From Bradyrhizobium sp. CSA112 (GTDB lineage: Bacteria; Pseudomonadota; Alphaproteobacteria; Rhizobiales; Xanthobacteraceae), in the NCBI RefSeq assembly GCF_029051645.1, contig NZ_JAACFS010000001.1:248001-312000 (forward strand): a DNA stretch of 64,000 bases, written 5' to 3'. The position numbers were made by a program, and so were the translations under genes. Below the pieces are notes generated by a model that did no database searches, was not told the DNA's origin, and worked only from the letters and a program-made list of their open reading frames with translations. Of the stretch, positions 51,068-61,066 are shown piece after piece; position 1 is the first letter of the stretch; every line of letters starts with the position of its first letter.

Positions 51068-52630
51068 ATGACCGCAATTCTCGAAATGCGCGGCGTAAGC
51101 AAGAGTTTTGCCGGGGTTCAGGCCCTGCGCGACGTCAACTTCACGGTGGAGGCGGGGCAGATCCACGCGCTGGTCGGCGAGAACGGCGCCGGCAAGTCGA
51201 CCCTGATGAAGGTTCTCAGCGGCGTCTACCCCCACGGCGATTATGAGGGCAGCATCATATTCGACGGCGAGGAGCGGCGCTTTCGCGACGTCAATGATTC
51301 AGAAGCCCTCGGCATCATCATCATCCACCAGGAACTGGCGCTGATTCCGCTGCTGTCGATCGCGGAGAACATCTTCCTGTCGCATCCGCCCTCGCGTCTC
51401 GGCGTGATCGACCGCGACGCGGTTTACCGCCGCACCCAGGAACTGCTGGCCCAGGTCGGCCTCACAGATTTGCCCGATACGCTGGTGACGGACCTCGGGG
51501 TCGGCAAGCAGCAACTGGTGGAGATCGCCAAGGCCTTGTCCAAGAGGGTACGATTGCTGATCCTCGACGAGCCGACCGCCAGCCTGAACGAAAACGATAG
51601 CGCTGCATTGCTGGACCGGCTGCTTGCCTTCCGCGCCCAGGGCATCGCCTCGATCCTGATCTCGCACAAACTGTCGGAGGTCGCTCGCGTAGCCGACCGG
51701 ATCACGGTGCTGCGCGACGGCCGTACGGTCGACAGCATCGATTGCAGGGCCGAGCCGGTGGAAGAGGACCGGATCATCCGAAGCATGGTCAATCGCGACC
51801 TTGCGCATCGCTTTCCGCAACGCAGCGCAACCATCGGCGCACCGGTCTTCGCCGTGCAGGACTGGACGGTGCATCACCCATTGCACAGAGATCGCCGGGT
51901 TATCAAGGGCGTCGATTTCGAGGTCCGGCGCGGCGAGGTGGTTGGGATCGCCGGGCTGATGGGCGCCGGCCGTACCGAATTCGCCATGAGCCTGTTCGGT
52001 CGCGCCTGGGGAGAGCGGATCAGCGGACGCATCTGGCTCGATGGCAGGGAAGTTAACCTGTCGAGCGTAGCGGCGGCGATCGATGCCGGTCTCGCTTACG
52101 TCACTGAGGACCGCAAGCAGCTCGGCTTGATCCTTGATGCCGACGTCCGCAAGAACATCACGCTGGCGAGCCTCGGCCGCGTGGCGCCGCAAGGCATGAT
52201 CGATGACATGTCCGAGCTGCGCGTTGCGAACGACTACCGCAACCGGATGCGGATTCGCTGTTCCGACGTCTATCAGGAGACCGGCCAGCTCTCCGGCGGC
52301 AACCAGCAGAAGGTGGTGCTGTCGAAATGGCTGATGACCGACCCGAAAGTATTAATCCTCGACGAGCCCACGCGCGGCATCGATGTCGGGGCAAAATATG
52401 AAATCTATTGTATCATCAACGAGCTTGCCGAGGCGGGCAAGGGGGTGGTGATGATCTCGTCGGAAATGCCGGAACTGCTCGGCGTCTGCGACCGCATCTG
52501 CGTGATGAATGACGGCGCCTTTGTCGGAGAATTCGCCGCCGCCGAGGCCACGCAGGAAAGGATCATGCGCGCCATCATGCGTAACAAGCAAATAGACAAG
52601 AAGGTACTTCGGGGAGATCTGCGGCCATGA
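51068..52630 (+). CDS. gguA: Sugar ABC transporter ATP-binding protein GguA
   Basis: 520 residues with two ATPase domains: [16 protein letters not shown] and [19 protein letters not shown]; then [31 protein letters not shown] and [19 protein letters not shown]. Follows chvE, as in the Agrobacterium chvE-gguAB order. Overlaps gguB by ATGA. Confidence 0.92.
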   Translation: MTAILEMRGVSKSFAGVQALRDVNFTVEAGQIHALVGENGAGKSTLMKVLSGVYPHGDYEGSIIFDGEERRFRDVNDSEALGIIIIHQELALIPLLSIAENIFLSHPPSRLGVIDRDAVYRRTQELLAQVGLTDLPDTLVTDLGVGKQQLVEIAKALSKRVRLLILDEPTASLNENDSAALLDRLLAFRAQGIASILISHKLSEVARVADRITVLRDGRTVDSIDCRAEPVEEDRIIRSMVNRDLAHRFPQRSATIGAPVFAVQDWTVHHPLHRDRRVIKGVDFEVRRGEVVGIAGLMGAGRTEFAMSLFGRAWGERISGRIWLDGREVNLSSVAAAIDAGLAYVTEDRKQLGLILDADVRKNITLASLGRVAPQGMIDDMSELRVANDYRNRMRIRCSDVYQETGQLSGGNQQKVVLSKWLMTDPKVLILDEPTRGIDVGAKYEIYCIINELAEAGKGVVMISSEMPELLGVCDRICVMNDGAFVGEFAAAEATQERIMRAIMRNKQIDKKVLRGDLRP

Positions 52631-53808
52631 CCGACAAGACGGTTACGCTGCCCGTGCACACCGGCTTCATCAAGAACAATTTGCGCAATTACGGCATGCT
52701 GCTGTCGCTGTTTGCGATCATGCTGTTCTTTCAGGTCATGACCGACGGCACGCTGCTGCAGCCGCTGAACCTGACCAATCTGGTGCTGCAGAACAGTTAC
52801 ATCGTGATCATGGCGCTCGGCATGCTGCTGATCATCGTCACCGGCCATATCGACCTGTCGGTCGGCTCGGTCGCGGGCTTCGTCGGCGCCGTCGCGGCGG
52901 TGCTGATGGTGCGCTATCACGTTGCCTATCCGCTGGCTTTCCTCGCCTGCCTGCTCGTGGGCGCGCTGATCGGCGCCGCACAGGGCTATTGGGTTGCCTA
53001 TTTCAAGATCCCGTCCTTTATCGTGACGCTGGCCGGCATGCTGGTGTTCAAGGGGCTTGCGCTCGCGATCCTGGCGGGCCAGTCGGTCGGACCGTTTCCG
53101 CCGACCTTCCAGAAATTGTCCTCCGGCTTCATCCCCGAACTGTTTCCCGGCGCCGGCACGCTTTATCCGACATCGCTATTGATCGGTGCGGTATTGGCGG
53201 TGGCCCTGGTCTATACCAGTGCGAAGAACCGGGCGCGGCAGGCCTCGCACGGCATCGATGTGGAGCCCTTTGGATTCTTCGTAACCAAGAGCGCGCTGCT
53301 GTTCGCCGTGATCGTGTTCTTCGCCGGCCTGATCGCCTCGCATCGCGGCCTGCCCAACGTGCTGGTGATCATGACGGCGCTGATCGGGCTCTATGCTTTC
53401 GTCACCACCCGCACAGTGGTTGGCCGCCACATCTACGCCATTGGCGGCAACGCCAGGGCCGCGAGCCTGTCCGGCATCAAGACCGAACGGCTGACATTTT
53501 TGACCTTTGTCAACATGGGGGTGCTGGCGGCACTGGCCGGCCTCGTATTCGCCGCGCGGCTCAATACGGCGACGCCGAAGGCCGGGGCTGGTTTCGAGCT
53601 CGACGTCATCGCGGCCTGTTTTATCGGCGGAGCGTCCGCCTATGGCGGTGTCGGCAAGGTTGGCGGGGCCGTGATCGGGGCCATGATCATGGGGGTCATG
53701 AACAACGGCATGTCCATCCTTGGCATCGGCATCGACTACCAGCAGGTGATCAAGGGGCTGGTGCTGCTCGGCGCCGTCTGCCTCGACGTCTACAACCAGC
53801 GCCGATAG
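52627..53808 (+). CDS. gguB: Sugar ABC transporter permease GguB
   Basis: 393 residues, larger than ribose-type permeases and with about ten membrane segments, as in the XylH/GguB branch. Landmarks are 'ALGMLLIIVTGHIDLSVGSVAGFVGAVAAVL', 'GNARAASLSGIKTERLTFLTFVNMGVLAALAG' and 'GFELDVIAACFIGGASAYGGVGKVGGAVIGAMIMGVMNNGMSILG'. Completes the ChvE importer; gguC is not present after it. Confidence 0.92.
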   Translation: MTDKTVTLPVHTGFIKNNLRNYGMLLSLFAIMLFFQVMTDGTLLQPLNLTNLVLQNSYIVIMALGMLLIIVTGHIDLSVGSVAGFVGAVAAVLMVRYHVAYPLAFLACLLVGALIGAAQGYWVAYFKIPSFIVTLAGMLVFKGLALAILAGQSVGPFPPTFQKLSSGFIPELFPGAGTLYPTSLLIGAVLAVALVYTSAKNRARQASHGIDVEPFGFFVTKSALLFAVIVFFAGLIASHRGLPNVLVIMTALIGLYAFVTTRTVVGRHIYAIGGNARAASLSGIKTERLTFLTFVNMGVLAALAGLVFAARLNTATPKAGAGFELDVIAACFIGGASAYGGVGKVGGAVIGAMIMGVMNNGMSILGIGIDYQQVIKGLVLLGAVCLDVYNQRR

Positions 53809-53851
53809 CGGCGGGCTAGAGCAGGATTAGGTTGGGCCATGACGACGGATC

Positions 53852-53992
53852 ATCTCGTGCCCCGGACGCAAGCGGCGTGAGTGCTGCGAGCCGGGGCCAT
53901 TCTACTTTGCATGGGGTTGTTTTCGCGATTTTGTGTCTGGGCCCTGCGGTGTACCGCCGAAGGGTGTCTGCACTGCGTCCGGGACACGAGAT
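53852..53992. repeat. Short inverted-repeat-bounded intergenic element
   Basis: An 18-bp arm ATCTCGTGCCCCGGACGC (53852-53869) recurs inverted at 53975-53992 with one mismatch, bounding 141 bp. The interior is G/T-rich with no coding frame. The terminal GTCCGGGACACGAG sequence looks like a dispersed intergenic repeat known from Bradyrhizobium (recollection). Lies between convergent gguB and kdgD. Confidence 0.6.
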
Positions 53993-54001
53993 CGATCACA
54001 T

Positions 54002-54952
54002 CTAGGCCGCCGCCAGTTCCCGCTTCGCGAACTCGCTGGTCTCGAGACGCGCGACGAGCGCCGCCAGCTCCTCGGTCTCGGCCGGCGTCAGGTCCGTCAG
54101 CGGCGAACGGACATGGCCGCTGTCGCGCCCGATCACCTTCATGCCGGCCTTGATCATCGAGACGGCATAGCCGCGTTTGCGATTGCGGATCGCGATCAGG
54201 GGAAGGATGAAGTCGCGCAGCCCTGCCTGTACCGTCTCGCGGTCGCGGCGGCGCACGGCCGCGTAAAACTTGGTCGCGAACTGCGGAACGAAGTTGAATA
54301 CTGCAGAGGAATAGGTGGTTACGCCCATTTCCAGATAGGGCAGTGCAAAGGTCTCGGCCGTCGGCAGTCCGCCGATATAGGTCAGCCGGTCGCCCATGCG
54401 CAGATGGATACGCGTCATCAGCTCGATGTCGCCGATGCCGTCCTTGTAGCCGACGAGATTGGGACAGCGCTGGCACAGTCTCTCGAGCGTATCCTCGTTC
54501 AGGATCGCATTATCGCGGTTGTAGACGATGACGCCGAGCTTTGTGGCGTTGCACACCGCCTCGATATGGGCCGCCAGCCCCTCCTGTTCCGAGAAGACCA
54601 GATAGGGCGGCAGCAGCAGCACCCCATCGGCCCCGGCGCTTTCGACCGCAATGGCAAGCTGGGTCGCCATCGTCGTGCCGTGGCCGATCCCGGCGAGGAC
54701 CGGCACGCGTCCCTTGGTCTGGCTCACGGCCGTTGCCACCACCTTCGCGACCTCGGCGGGACTGAGTGAGAAGAATTCGCCGGTGCCGCCGGCAGCGAAG
54801 AGGCCCGCCACCTCATAGCCGCACAGCCAGTCGAGATTGGAGCGGTAGCGGATCTCGTCGAACACGTTGTCGGGCCGAAACGGCGTGACTGGAAACGACA
54901 GCAGGCCATTGCCGATCCGGCTGGCCATCTCTTTGGGGGTCATCCTGCTCAT
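54002..54952 (-). CDS. kdgD: 5-dehydro-4-deoxyglucarate dehydratase
   Basis: 316 residues from ATG 54952 (AAGGA upstream), DHDPS/NAL class I aldolase superfamily. The opening [20 protein letters not shown], '[25 protein letters not shown]', '[12 protein letters not shown]' (catalytic Tyr) and '[14 protein letters not shown]' (Schiff-base Lys in GYKDG) are typical of KdgD. Dehydrates and decarboxylates the galactarate/glucarate product to 2-oxoglutarate semialdehyde. 2-Keto-3-deoxy-L-arabinonate dehydratase is a related alternative. No semialdehyde dehydrogenase is in the window. Confidence 0.87.
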   Translation of the reverse strand: MSRMTPKEMASRIGNGLLSFPVTPFRPDNVFDEIRYRSNLDWLCGYEVAGLFAAGGTGEFFSLSPAEVAKVVATAVSQTKGRVPVLAGIGHGTTMATQLAIAVESAGADGVLLLPPYLVFSEQEGLAAHIEAVCNATKLGVIVYNRDNAILNEDTLERLCQRCPNLVGYKDGIGDIELMTRIHLRMGDRLTYIGGLPTAETFALPYLEMGVTTYSSAVFNFVPQFATKFYAAVRRRDRETVQAGLRDFILPLIAIRNRKRGYAVSMIKAGMKVIGRDSGHVRSPLTDLTPAETEELAALVARLETSEFAKRELAAA

Positions 54953-55015
54953 GCTCTGATCCTTCAGCGGCTTACGCCGAAGGATTAATGCAAGATGGCT
55001 ACAGACGGAGACCAA

Positions 55016-55942
55016 TCACTGTATCGATCGATCCATTGATTGGATCGAGCCGGCCTGAGCGGCCAGGTTTCGCGCGACGCCGGCAATGACGGGAAGGAGC
55101 GGATTGTCATTGTCGCCGCGCCGGACAAAGAACAACTCGGCCGGCCGCTGCCACTGCATCAGGACGGGACGCAGCACCACGCCGCTGAAATGGAGATTCA
55201 GCGCTGCCTCGGGGACCAGGGCGACCCCGACGCCGGAATGCACCATGGCAAGGATCGAATGGATCTGGGCGAGATGCTGCACATGGTTCGGCACCAGATT
55301 TGCGCGTGAAAACAGCTCGACCAGGAGATCGTGGAAATAGCGCGCTTCGTAGGGCTCATACATGATGAAGGGCTCACCTGTGAGATCCTCCAGACGCAAT
55401 TGGGGAGCCTGCACCAGCGGGTGCTTGCTCGGTAGCGCCGCGATCAGCGGCTCTGCCGTCACGCGGAAGGCATCAAGATTGCCGCGCGGGATTGGAGGGC
55501 GGAGCAGGCCGATATCGATCTCGCCGGAATCGAGCCGTTTGAGCTGGTCGCTGGAGACCATTTCCTTCAGCGAGATCTCGACATCGGGCAGTTCGCGCCG
55601 GCAGGCCGCTACCAGCGCCGGCACGTAGCTATAGGCGGATGTCGCAGTGAAGCCGATATTGATCGAACCGGCCTTGCCGTTCGCCATCCGCCGGGCCAGT
55701 ACGGCCGCGCTTTCCGCCAGCTTGAGGAGATGCCGCGCGTCGGTCAGAAATCGCTGCCCCGCGGGCGTCAGTCTGACGGCCCGGTTGCTGCGCTCCAGCA
55801 GCGTCACATCGAGGACACGTTCGAGAATCTGGATCTGGCGGCTCAGCGGCGGCTGGGTCATGTTCAGCCGCAGCGCCGCGCGCCCGAAATGCAGCTCTTC
55901 TGCAACTGCAACGAAGCAGCGCAACTGGCTCAACTCAAACAT
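55016..55942 (-). CDS. LysR family transcriptional regulator
   Basis: 308 residues. N-terminal HTH 'LSQLRCFVAVAEELHFGRAALRLNMTQPPLSRQIQILE' (residues about 4-41), linker helix, then the periplasmic-binding-like effector domain from about 90 ('GSINIGFTATSAYSYVPALVAACRREL'). Same strand as and 63 bp upstream of kdgD; divergent from the tctCBA operon. Likely activates one or both in response to an aldarate or keto-deoxy sugar acid. The last codons contain a CGATCCA/TGGATCG hairpin. Confidence 0.9.
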   Translation of the reverse strand: MFELSQLRCFVAVAEELHFGRAALRLNMTQPPLSRQIQILERVLDVTLLERSNRAVRLTPAGQRFLTDARHLLKLAESAAVLARRMANGKAGSINIGFTATSAYSYVPALVAACRRELPDVEISLKEMVSSDQLKRLDSGEIDIGLLRPPIPRGNLDAFRVTAEPLIAALPSKHPLVQAPQLRLEDLTGEPFIMYEPYEARYFHDLLVELFSRANLVPNHVQHLAQIHSILAMVHSGVGVALVPEAALNLHFSGVVLRPVLMQWQRPAELFFVRRGDNDNPLLPVIAGVARNLAAQAGSIQSMDRSIQ

Positions 55943-56176
55943 GAAACCCGTATTTTCAACTTGAGACGAGGGGCCGGTGACCGGCCGGATGTCCGACTTC
56001 TACCGGCAGATGCGCGGCCGATCCATCCAAAAAAGGTATCGATCTATCCGCAGACTAGTTCATGTGCGACCCTGCCCATGACCTATCATTTCTCTCAACG
56101 CGGCCTCGAAGGCCTGCAGCCTGCCGGCGAAACGGCGGGAACGCGCTGAAGTGCGCTTTGAAACGGAGGAAGACCG

Positions 56177-57157
56177 ATGTCTATGCCATCTCTCGCCCGG
56201 GCGATCGCGGCCGCAGTGCTTTCGGTGTTTGCCCTGGCGCCAAGCGGGGCCGGGGCCCAGAATTTCGAGCGGCCCGTGCGGCTGATCGTGCCTTTCGCCC
56301 CCGGTGGCACCTCGGACATTCTCGCCCGCCTGATCAGCCCAAAGCTATCCGCCGCTATCGGGCAGTCGGTCGTGGTCGAGAACAAGCCCGGCGCAGCGGG
56401 CAATCTCGGGGCCGACGCCGTCGCCAAGGCGCAGCCTGACGGCCACACCCTGTTGCTGATGGATGTCGGTTCGCTTGCCACCGCACCCAGCCTGTTTTCC
56501 GATCTCACGTTCGACGTTCAGAAGGACCTTGCGCCCATTTCCATGGTGATGTTCGGCCCCTACGTCCTGGCCGTCCACGAATCGGTTCCGGCGAAGTCAA
56601 CGAAGGAGCTGATCGAATACGCCAAGGCCAATCCGAACAAGCTCACCGTCGCCAATTCCGGCGTCGGTGGCGCCAATCACATCACGGCCGTGCTGATGGC
56701 AAAGGAACTCGGAATTCAGTGGAAGAATATTCCTTACAAGGGCGGGGCAGCGGCCTCGCGCGCCGTCGTATCCGGGGAGAGCGGCGTGATCATCAACGGC
56801 GCCACCGCGACATTGCCGTTCGTGCTGAACAAGCAACTCGTCGGACTTGCCGTTACCGGCGAGCAGCGGGTTGCGTCGGCTCCCGATCTGCCGACCTTCA
56901 AGGAGGCGGGCCTGCCCGGCGGCGATGCGGGGACCTGGCAAGGCATCCTGACCACCGGCGGAACGCCGCCGGCCATGGTCGCGCGATTGAATGCCGAAAT
57001 CCGCAAGATCCTGGAGATGCCCGAAATTCAGCAGAAGATCGCCGAGCAGGGCGGCGTCGTGAAGGCCCAATCGCCGGAGGAGTTCCGCAACTGGCTTAAG
57101 GATGCGACGGCACGTTGGGGCACGATCATCCGCGAGGCCGGCATCAAGGGCAGCTGA
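56177..57157 (+). CDS. Tripartite tricarboxylate transporter binding protein (TctC/Bug)
   Basis: 326 residues. Signal peptide about 1-27 (ARAIAAAVLSVFALAPSGAGAQ). Bug-family core: 'RPVRLIVPFAPGGTSDILARLISPKLSAAIGQSVVVENKPGAAGNLGADAVAKAQPDGHTLLL' and 'KNIPYKGGAAASRAVVSGE'. Periplasmic high-affinity binding of a carboxylate. Next to kdgD and a LysR regulator, so an aldarate such as glucarate or galactarate is a reasonable ligand (inference). Confidence 0.92.
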   Translation: MSMPSLARAIAAAVLSVFALAPSGAGAQNFERPVRLIVPFAPGGTSDILARLISPKLSAAIGQSVVVENKPGAAGNLGADAVAKAQPDGHTLLLMDVGSLATAPSLFSDLTFDVQKDLAPISMVMFGPYVLAVHESVPAKSTKELIEYAKANPNKLTVANSGVGGANHITAVLMAKELGIQWKNIPYKGGAAASRAVVSGESGVIINGATATLPFVLNKQLVGLAVTGEQRVASAPDLPTFKEAGLPGGDAGTWQGILTTGGTPPAMVARLNAEIRKILEMPEIQQKIAEQGGVVKAQSPEEFRNWLKDATARWGTIIREAGIKGS

Positions 57158-57167
57158 GGGCGGGACG

Positions 57168-57617
57168 ATGACGCGTTCCCGGATCGACCTGCAGGATCTG
57201 CTGTTCGGCCTGTTTCTGGTGGCGGTGGCGGCGGGTACGCTCGTCGCCACGCGCAACCTGGTGATCGGCCACGCGGCCGATATGGGGCCGGGCTACATGC
57301 CCCGCGTCGTCGCGCTCGCACTTATGGGCTTCGGTCTCTTCTTCAGCGGGCGCGGGCTCTGGCGCATGCGCGTCGGCATCGCGCCCGTTCAGTTGCGGCC
57401 GCTGCTTGCGATTCTGGCTTCTGTCGGTGTTTTCGCACTGACGGCCGAGCGGCTAGGCCTTGCAATCGCCTCCGTCGTCGCCGTGATCCTTGCGAGCTTC
57501 GCCACGCGGGAAGGGCGGCTGGTCGAGACCGTGGCGTTTGCCGTCGTGCTTTCAGGCGCCGCGGCGCTGCTGTTCGTCAAGTTGCTGGGCTTGCCGATCC
57601 CGATCTGGCCGCGCTAG
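57168..57617 (+). CDS. Tripartite tricarboxylate transporter small membrane subunit (TctB)
   Basis: 149 residues from ATG 57168. Four membrane segments (about 10-28, 43-60, 75-92, 95-145) with 'GHAADMGPGYMPRVVALALMGFGLFF', the usual TctB 'G-P-G-x-x-P' element. 10 bp after the binding-protein gene and 27 bp before tctA. Confidence 0.9.
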   Translation: MTRSRIDLQDLLFGLFLVAVAAGTLVATRNLVIGHAADMGPGYMPRVVALALMGFGLFFSGRGLWRMRVGIAPVQLRPLLAILASVGVFALTAERLGLAIASVVAVILASFATREGRLVETVAFAVVLSGAAALLFVKLLGLPIPIWPR

Positions 57618-57644
57618 GGCGGCGGGCTTCGCAGGCAGACGCAT

Positions 57645-59144
57645 ATGGAACTCTTCAACAATCTGCTGATGGGTCTTTCGACGGCCCTCGAACTCAACAA
57701 TCTGATGTTCTGCCTGATCGGCGTGGTCATCGGCACCGCGATCGGCGTGCTTCCCGGCATTGGCCCGATTCCGACGGTGGCGCTGCTGCTGCCTTTCACC
57801 TTCGGCCTGTCGCCCGCCAGCGCGATGATCATGCTGGCCGGCATCTTCTACGGCGCGCAATATGGCGGCTCGACCACTGCCATCCTGGTCAATGTGCCGG
57901 GCGAGACGTCGTCGGTCGTCACCTGTATCGATGGTCACGAGATGGCCAAGCAGGGCAAGGCCGGAACCGCGCTCGCCATCGCCGCCATCGCCTCGTTCTT
58001 TGCCGGCACGGTGGCGACGATCGTGATCGCGCTCCTCAGCGTGCCGTTGTCGATGCTGGCGCTCAAATTCACTGCGGTCGAATATTTTAGCCTCCTTGTG
58101 CTCGGCCTGATTGCAGCCGTTGTCCTCGCGCACGGCTCGGTCGCCAAGTCGCTGGCGATGGTGCTGCTGGGACTGCTGCTCGGTCTCGTCGGCATTGATG
58201 TCAGCTCGGGTGTTGCGCGGATGACCTTCGGCATCCCCGCTTTGTCGGATGGTCTTGATTTCGTGCCGATCGCGATGGGCCTGTTCGGGCTCGGCGAAAT
58301 CATCGCCAATCTGGAGAGACCTGCAGAGCGCCGCGTCGTCAGCCAGTCGATCCGCAGCTTGATCCCAAGCGGGAAGGACCTGCGGGCGGCCTTTCCAGCG
58401 ATGGTGCGTGGCACGACGCTGGGCTCTGTACTCGGCGTGCTGCCCGGCGGCGGCGCCGCGCTGCCGCCGTTCTCCTCCTACGCGCTGGAGAAGAAGCTGG
58501 CGCGCGATCCCTCGCGCTTCGGCAAGGGCGCCATCGAGGGCGTCGCCGGTCCGGAGGCTGCCAACAATGCCGGCGCCCAGACCAGCTTCATTCCGCTCTT
58601 GACGCTCGGCATTCCCGCCAACGCGCTGATGGCGCTGATGATCGGCGCGCTGATGATGCAGGGCATCCAGCCCGGTCCGCAGATCATGACCGAGCAACCC
58701 AAGCTCGTCTGGGGCGTCATCGCCAGCATGTGGGTCGGTAATTTGATGCTGCTGGTGATCAACCTCCCGTTGATCGGCCTCTGGGTTTCGATGCTGAAAA
58801 TTCCCTATCGGCTGCTGTTTCCTGCGATCGTTTTGTTCTGCTGCATCGGCACCTATGGCATCGCCAACAGCCTGTTCAACGTATGGTTGATGATGGGTTG
58901 TGCCTTGATCGGTTATTTCTTCATCAAGGTCGGCGTTGAGCCGGCGCCGCTTCTGCTCGGTCTCGTGCTCGGTCCGCAGCTTGAGGAAAACTTCCGGCGC
59001 GCGATGCTGCTCGCGGACGGCGATTTCACCGTCTTTCTGTCGCGGCCGATCAGCGCGGTCATCCTCGGCGTTGTCGCCATTCTGTTGCTGGCGCTGTTGT
59101 CGCCGGAAATACTGAAAACGCGGAAAGAAGCGCTGGCGGAATGA
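57645..59144 (+). CDS. Tripartite tricarboxylate transporter large membrane subunit (TctA)
   Basis: 499 residues, about ten to twelve membrane segments. Landmarks are 'GTAIGVLPGIGPIPTVALLLPFTFGLSPASAMIMLAGIFYGAQYGGSTTAILVNVPGETSSVVT', 'LPGGGAALPPFSSYALEKKLARDPSRFGKGAIEGVAGPEAANNAGAQTSFIPLLTLGIPANALMALM'. Secondary transporter pore working with TctB and the Bug-type protein. Confidence 0.93.
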   Translation: MELFNNLLMGLSTALELNNLMFCLIGVVIGTAIGVLPGIGPIPTVALLLPFTFGLSPASAMIMLAGIFYGAQYGGSTTAILVNVPGETSSVVTCIDGHEMAKQGKAGTALAIAAIASFFAGTVATIVIALLSVPLSMLALKFTAVEYFSLLVLGLIAAVVLAHGSVAKSLAMVLLGLLLGLVGIDVSSGVARMTFGIPALSDGLDFVPIAMGLFGLGEIIANLERPAERRVVSQSIRSLIPSGKDLRAAFPAMVRGTTLGSVLGVLPGGGAALPPFSSYALEKKLARDPSRFGKGAIEGVAGPEAANNAGAQTSFIPLLTLGIPANALMALMIGALMMQGIQPGPQIMTEQPKLVWGVIASMWVGNLMLLVINLPLIGLWVSMLKIPYRLLFPAIVLFCCIGTYGIANSLFNVWLMMGCALIGYFFIKVGVEPAPLLLGLVLGPQLEENFRRAMLLADGDFTVFLSRPISAVILGVVAILLLALLSPEILKTRKEALAE

Positions 59145-59153
59145 GGGCCGGCG

Positions 59154-59852
59154 TCAGCCGCGCAATGGCCAGCGGCCGATGACCCGAAACCGCGAGTTCG
59201 GATTTTCCTGATGGCACAGGGCGATCGCGTCGATCGCGAGCGGCCCGATGCCGGTCGCTGAAAACCTGCTGCGCAGCATTGCCACAACCTGCTCGCGCCG
59301 CTCTGCGGGAAGCCGTCCTGTCAGCGTCATGTGGAAGCGAAATTCTTCAAAGACGTAAGGGTAGCCCCATCGGTCGAGATAATCGCGCTGCCGCGGCGTC
59401 AGCGCCGCCGGATTTCGCCGCGCACGATCTTCCGGGCCAAGGGGGGCACGAAATGAATCGAACGCCTTGGTGGCGTCGGCGGCGAGCAGTTCGAGCTCTT
59501 CCGACGGCTCGGCCGGAATCACCGCGATGAAACCGCTGATCGAATCGACGACCGGTTGGATCACCGGCACAGGCCGGACCAGATCGGCGAACAATTCGCA
59601 TGCCGCGGCGAGCTGCGCCTCGGCCTTGCCGTCGGCCAGCGCCATCGGCGCCTTCAGCGTGGCGTGAAAGCCGTAGTTGCGGGGATCATGCGTCAGGTCG
59701 CGCCAGTCCGGGACCGTCTGCATGACGCCGTCCGGGAAGGGCAGTTCGTCACCGCCATAGGCGTCGTAACCGAGCAGCGACGCGCCGAACCGGTCGAGCG
59801 CGCTGCCTTGCGCTGAGGTGTAATAGATTGCGTAACGGGGGTAATTTGCCAT
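59154..59852 (-). CDS. Phosphonate-operon 2H phosphoesterase-like protein (DUF1045)
   Basis: 232 residues from ATG 59852. 'PRYAIYYTSAQGSALDRFGASLLGYDAYGG' at the start and the two H-x-T/S-L motifs, FHATLK and FHMTLTG, define the 2H phosphoesterase (2'-5' ligase-like) fold. This branch is annotated as 'putative phosphonate metabolism protein' and is found with phnM. It may hydrolyse a cyclic ribose phosphate intermediate of the C-P lyase pathway (inference). 20 bp after phnM. Confidence 0.85.
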   Translation of the reverse strand: MANYPRYAIYYTSAQGSALDRFGASLLGYDAYGGDELPFPDGVMQTVPDWRDLTHDPRNYGFHATLKAPMALADGKAEAQLAAACELFADLVRPVPVIQPVVDSISGFIAVIPAEPSEELELLAADATKAFDSFRAPLGPEDRARRNPAALTPRQRDYLDRWGYPYVFEEFRFHMTLTGRLPAERREQVVAMLRSRFSATGIGPLAIDAIALCHQENPNSRFRVIGRWPLRG

Positions 59853-59872
59853 CGCGCCAGAATAGGGCTGCC

Positions 59873-61066
59873 TCACGCGGCTGCAACTGCCTTGCGGGGA
59901 GCGACGAACGAACGGACGAGACGGTGTGCCTCCGTCAGATGGACCAGACGTCCCGCGGCAATGACAGCGACGATTCGCGGCCGCGACGACACCGTGTCAT
60001 CGACGAGGATGATGTCGGCGCGCTGTCCCGCAGCGAGCAGGCCACGATCGGCGAGGCCGGCCGCGCGCGCCGGCGCCGATGAGATCAATTGCCACGCTGC
60101 TGCCAGCGGCAGCACATCGTCTGCCGCAAGCCGGAAGGCCGCCAGCAGCGGCGCCGGATAATAATAGTCCGATGCCAGCACCGAGCACAGGCCCTTGGCG
60201 ATCATGTCGGACGCCTTGGTCCAGCCGGTGTGGCTGCCGCCGCGCACGACATTGGGCGCGCCGAACACGATGAAGTCGCCAGCTTCGGCAGCCTCGCGGG
60301 CGGTTTCCTCGTTGACGGGAAATTCGGCGATGGCAACGCCCTGCGCACGAAAGGCCTGCCGCATCGCCGGGCTTTCGTCGTCGTGCGAGAGCATCCGGAT
60401 GTTCGCCGTACGCGCGGCCTCTGCCAGCCGGGCGATCGAAGCCGGCACGTCGTGGCTGCGGGAGACCACGCTTTGCACCAGGCGATCGAACGCCTCATTG
60501 GTGAGGCCGGTGCGCTCGACCATTCGGCTGCGCTTCTGCGGGTTGGCGAGGCTGGCGACGGTCGAGTCCATGTGGTCGTTGAATGCGAACAGGTCGACGC
60601 GGCCTTCCGCCAGCCAGTCGATGATTTCGCTTTCTGCATCGAGATTGTAGGTCTCGTGGCGCAAATGGAAGCGGGTGTCGGCGGCGAGCTGCGGCCGCAT
60701 CTGCTCGATCGCCTCCAGCAATTTCCGCGCATTGTCTGCGCTGCGCAGGCCAGGCTCCCAGGACCAGGTTGTGGCGTGACAGACGGTCGTGATCCCGTTG
60801 CTGATCGCCTGCCGGTCGCTGTCGATCAGCGCTACGTCGATCGGAAAATCAACCCCGGGGCGCGGCATCATCTGTCGCTCGAAGGCATCGCCATGCAGAT
60901 CGACAATGCCCGGCAGCACCAGCAGTCCGTCGGCGTCGATGCTGGGCGAGCTATGGCTGTTGTCCGTACCCACGGCAACGATCTCGCGGCCGGCAATCCG
61001 CAACGTGGTTTCGAGGATCTCGTGGCCGAGCAGGGCCCGGCCACCTTCAATGAACAGTTCGGTCAC
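59873..61066 (-). CDS. phnM: Alpha-D-ribose 1-methylphosphonate 5-triphosphate diphosphatase
   Basis: 397 residues; amidohydrolase superfamily enzyme that removes diphosphate from ribose 1-methylphosphonate 5-triphosphate. Metal site '[21 protein letters not shown]' (here H-x-D in DLHGD), 'FNDHMDS', '[11 protein letters not shown]', '[15 protein letters not shown]'. The start is GTG 61066, overlapping the transferase stop by 4 bp. Core C-P lyase genes phnGHIJKL are not in the window. Confidence 0.9.
   Translation of the reverse strand: MTELFIEGGRALLGHEILETTLRIAGREIVAVGTDNSHSSPSIDADGLLVLPGIVDLHGDAFERQMMPRPGVDFPIDVALIDSDRQAISNGITTVCHATTWSWEPGLRSADNARKLLEAIEQMRPQLAADTRFHLRHETYNLDAESEIIDWLAEGRVDLFAFNDHMDSTVASLANPQKRSRMVERTGLTNEAFDRLVQSVVSRSHDVPASIARLAEAARTANIRMLSHDDESPAMRQAFRAQGVAIAEFPVNEETAREAAEAGDFIVFGAPNVVRGGSHTGWTKASDMIAKGLCSVLASDYYYPAPLLAAFRLAADDVLPLAAAWQLISSAPARAAGLADRGLLAAGQRADIILVDDTVSSRPRIVAVIAAGRLVHLTEAHRLVRSFVAPRKAVAAA

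Noticed and set aside
55029..55047. CGATCCA-TTGAT-TGGATCG hairpin at the end of the LysR gene as terminator
   Set aside because: No T-run on either side and it lies within the last codons; kdgD follows on the same strand.
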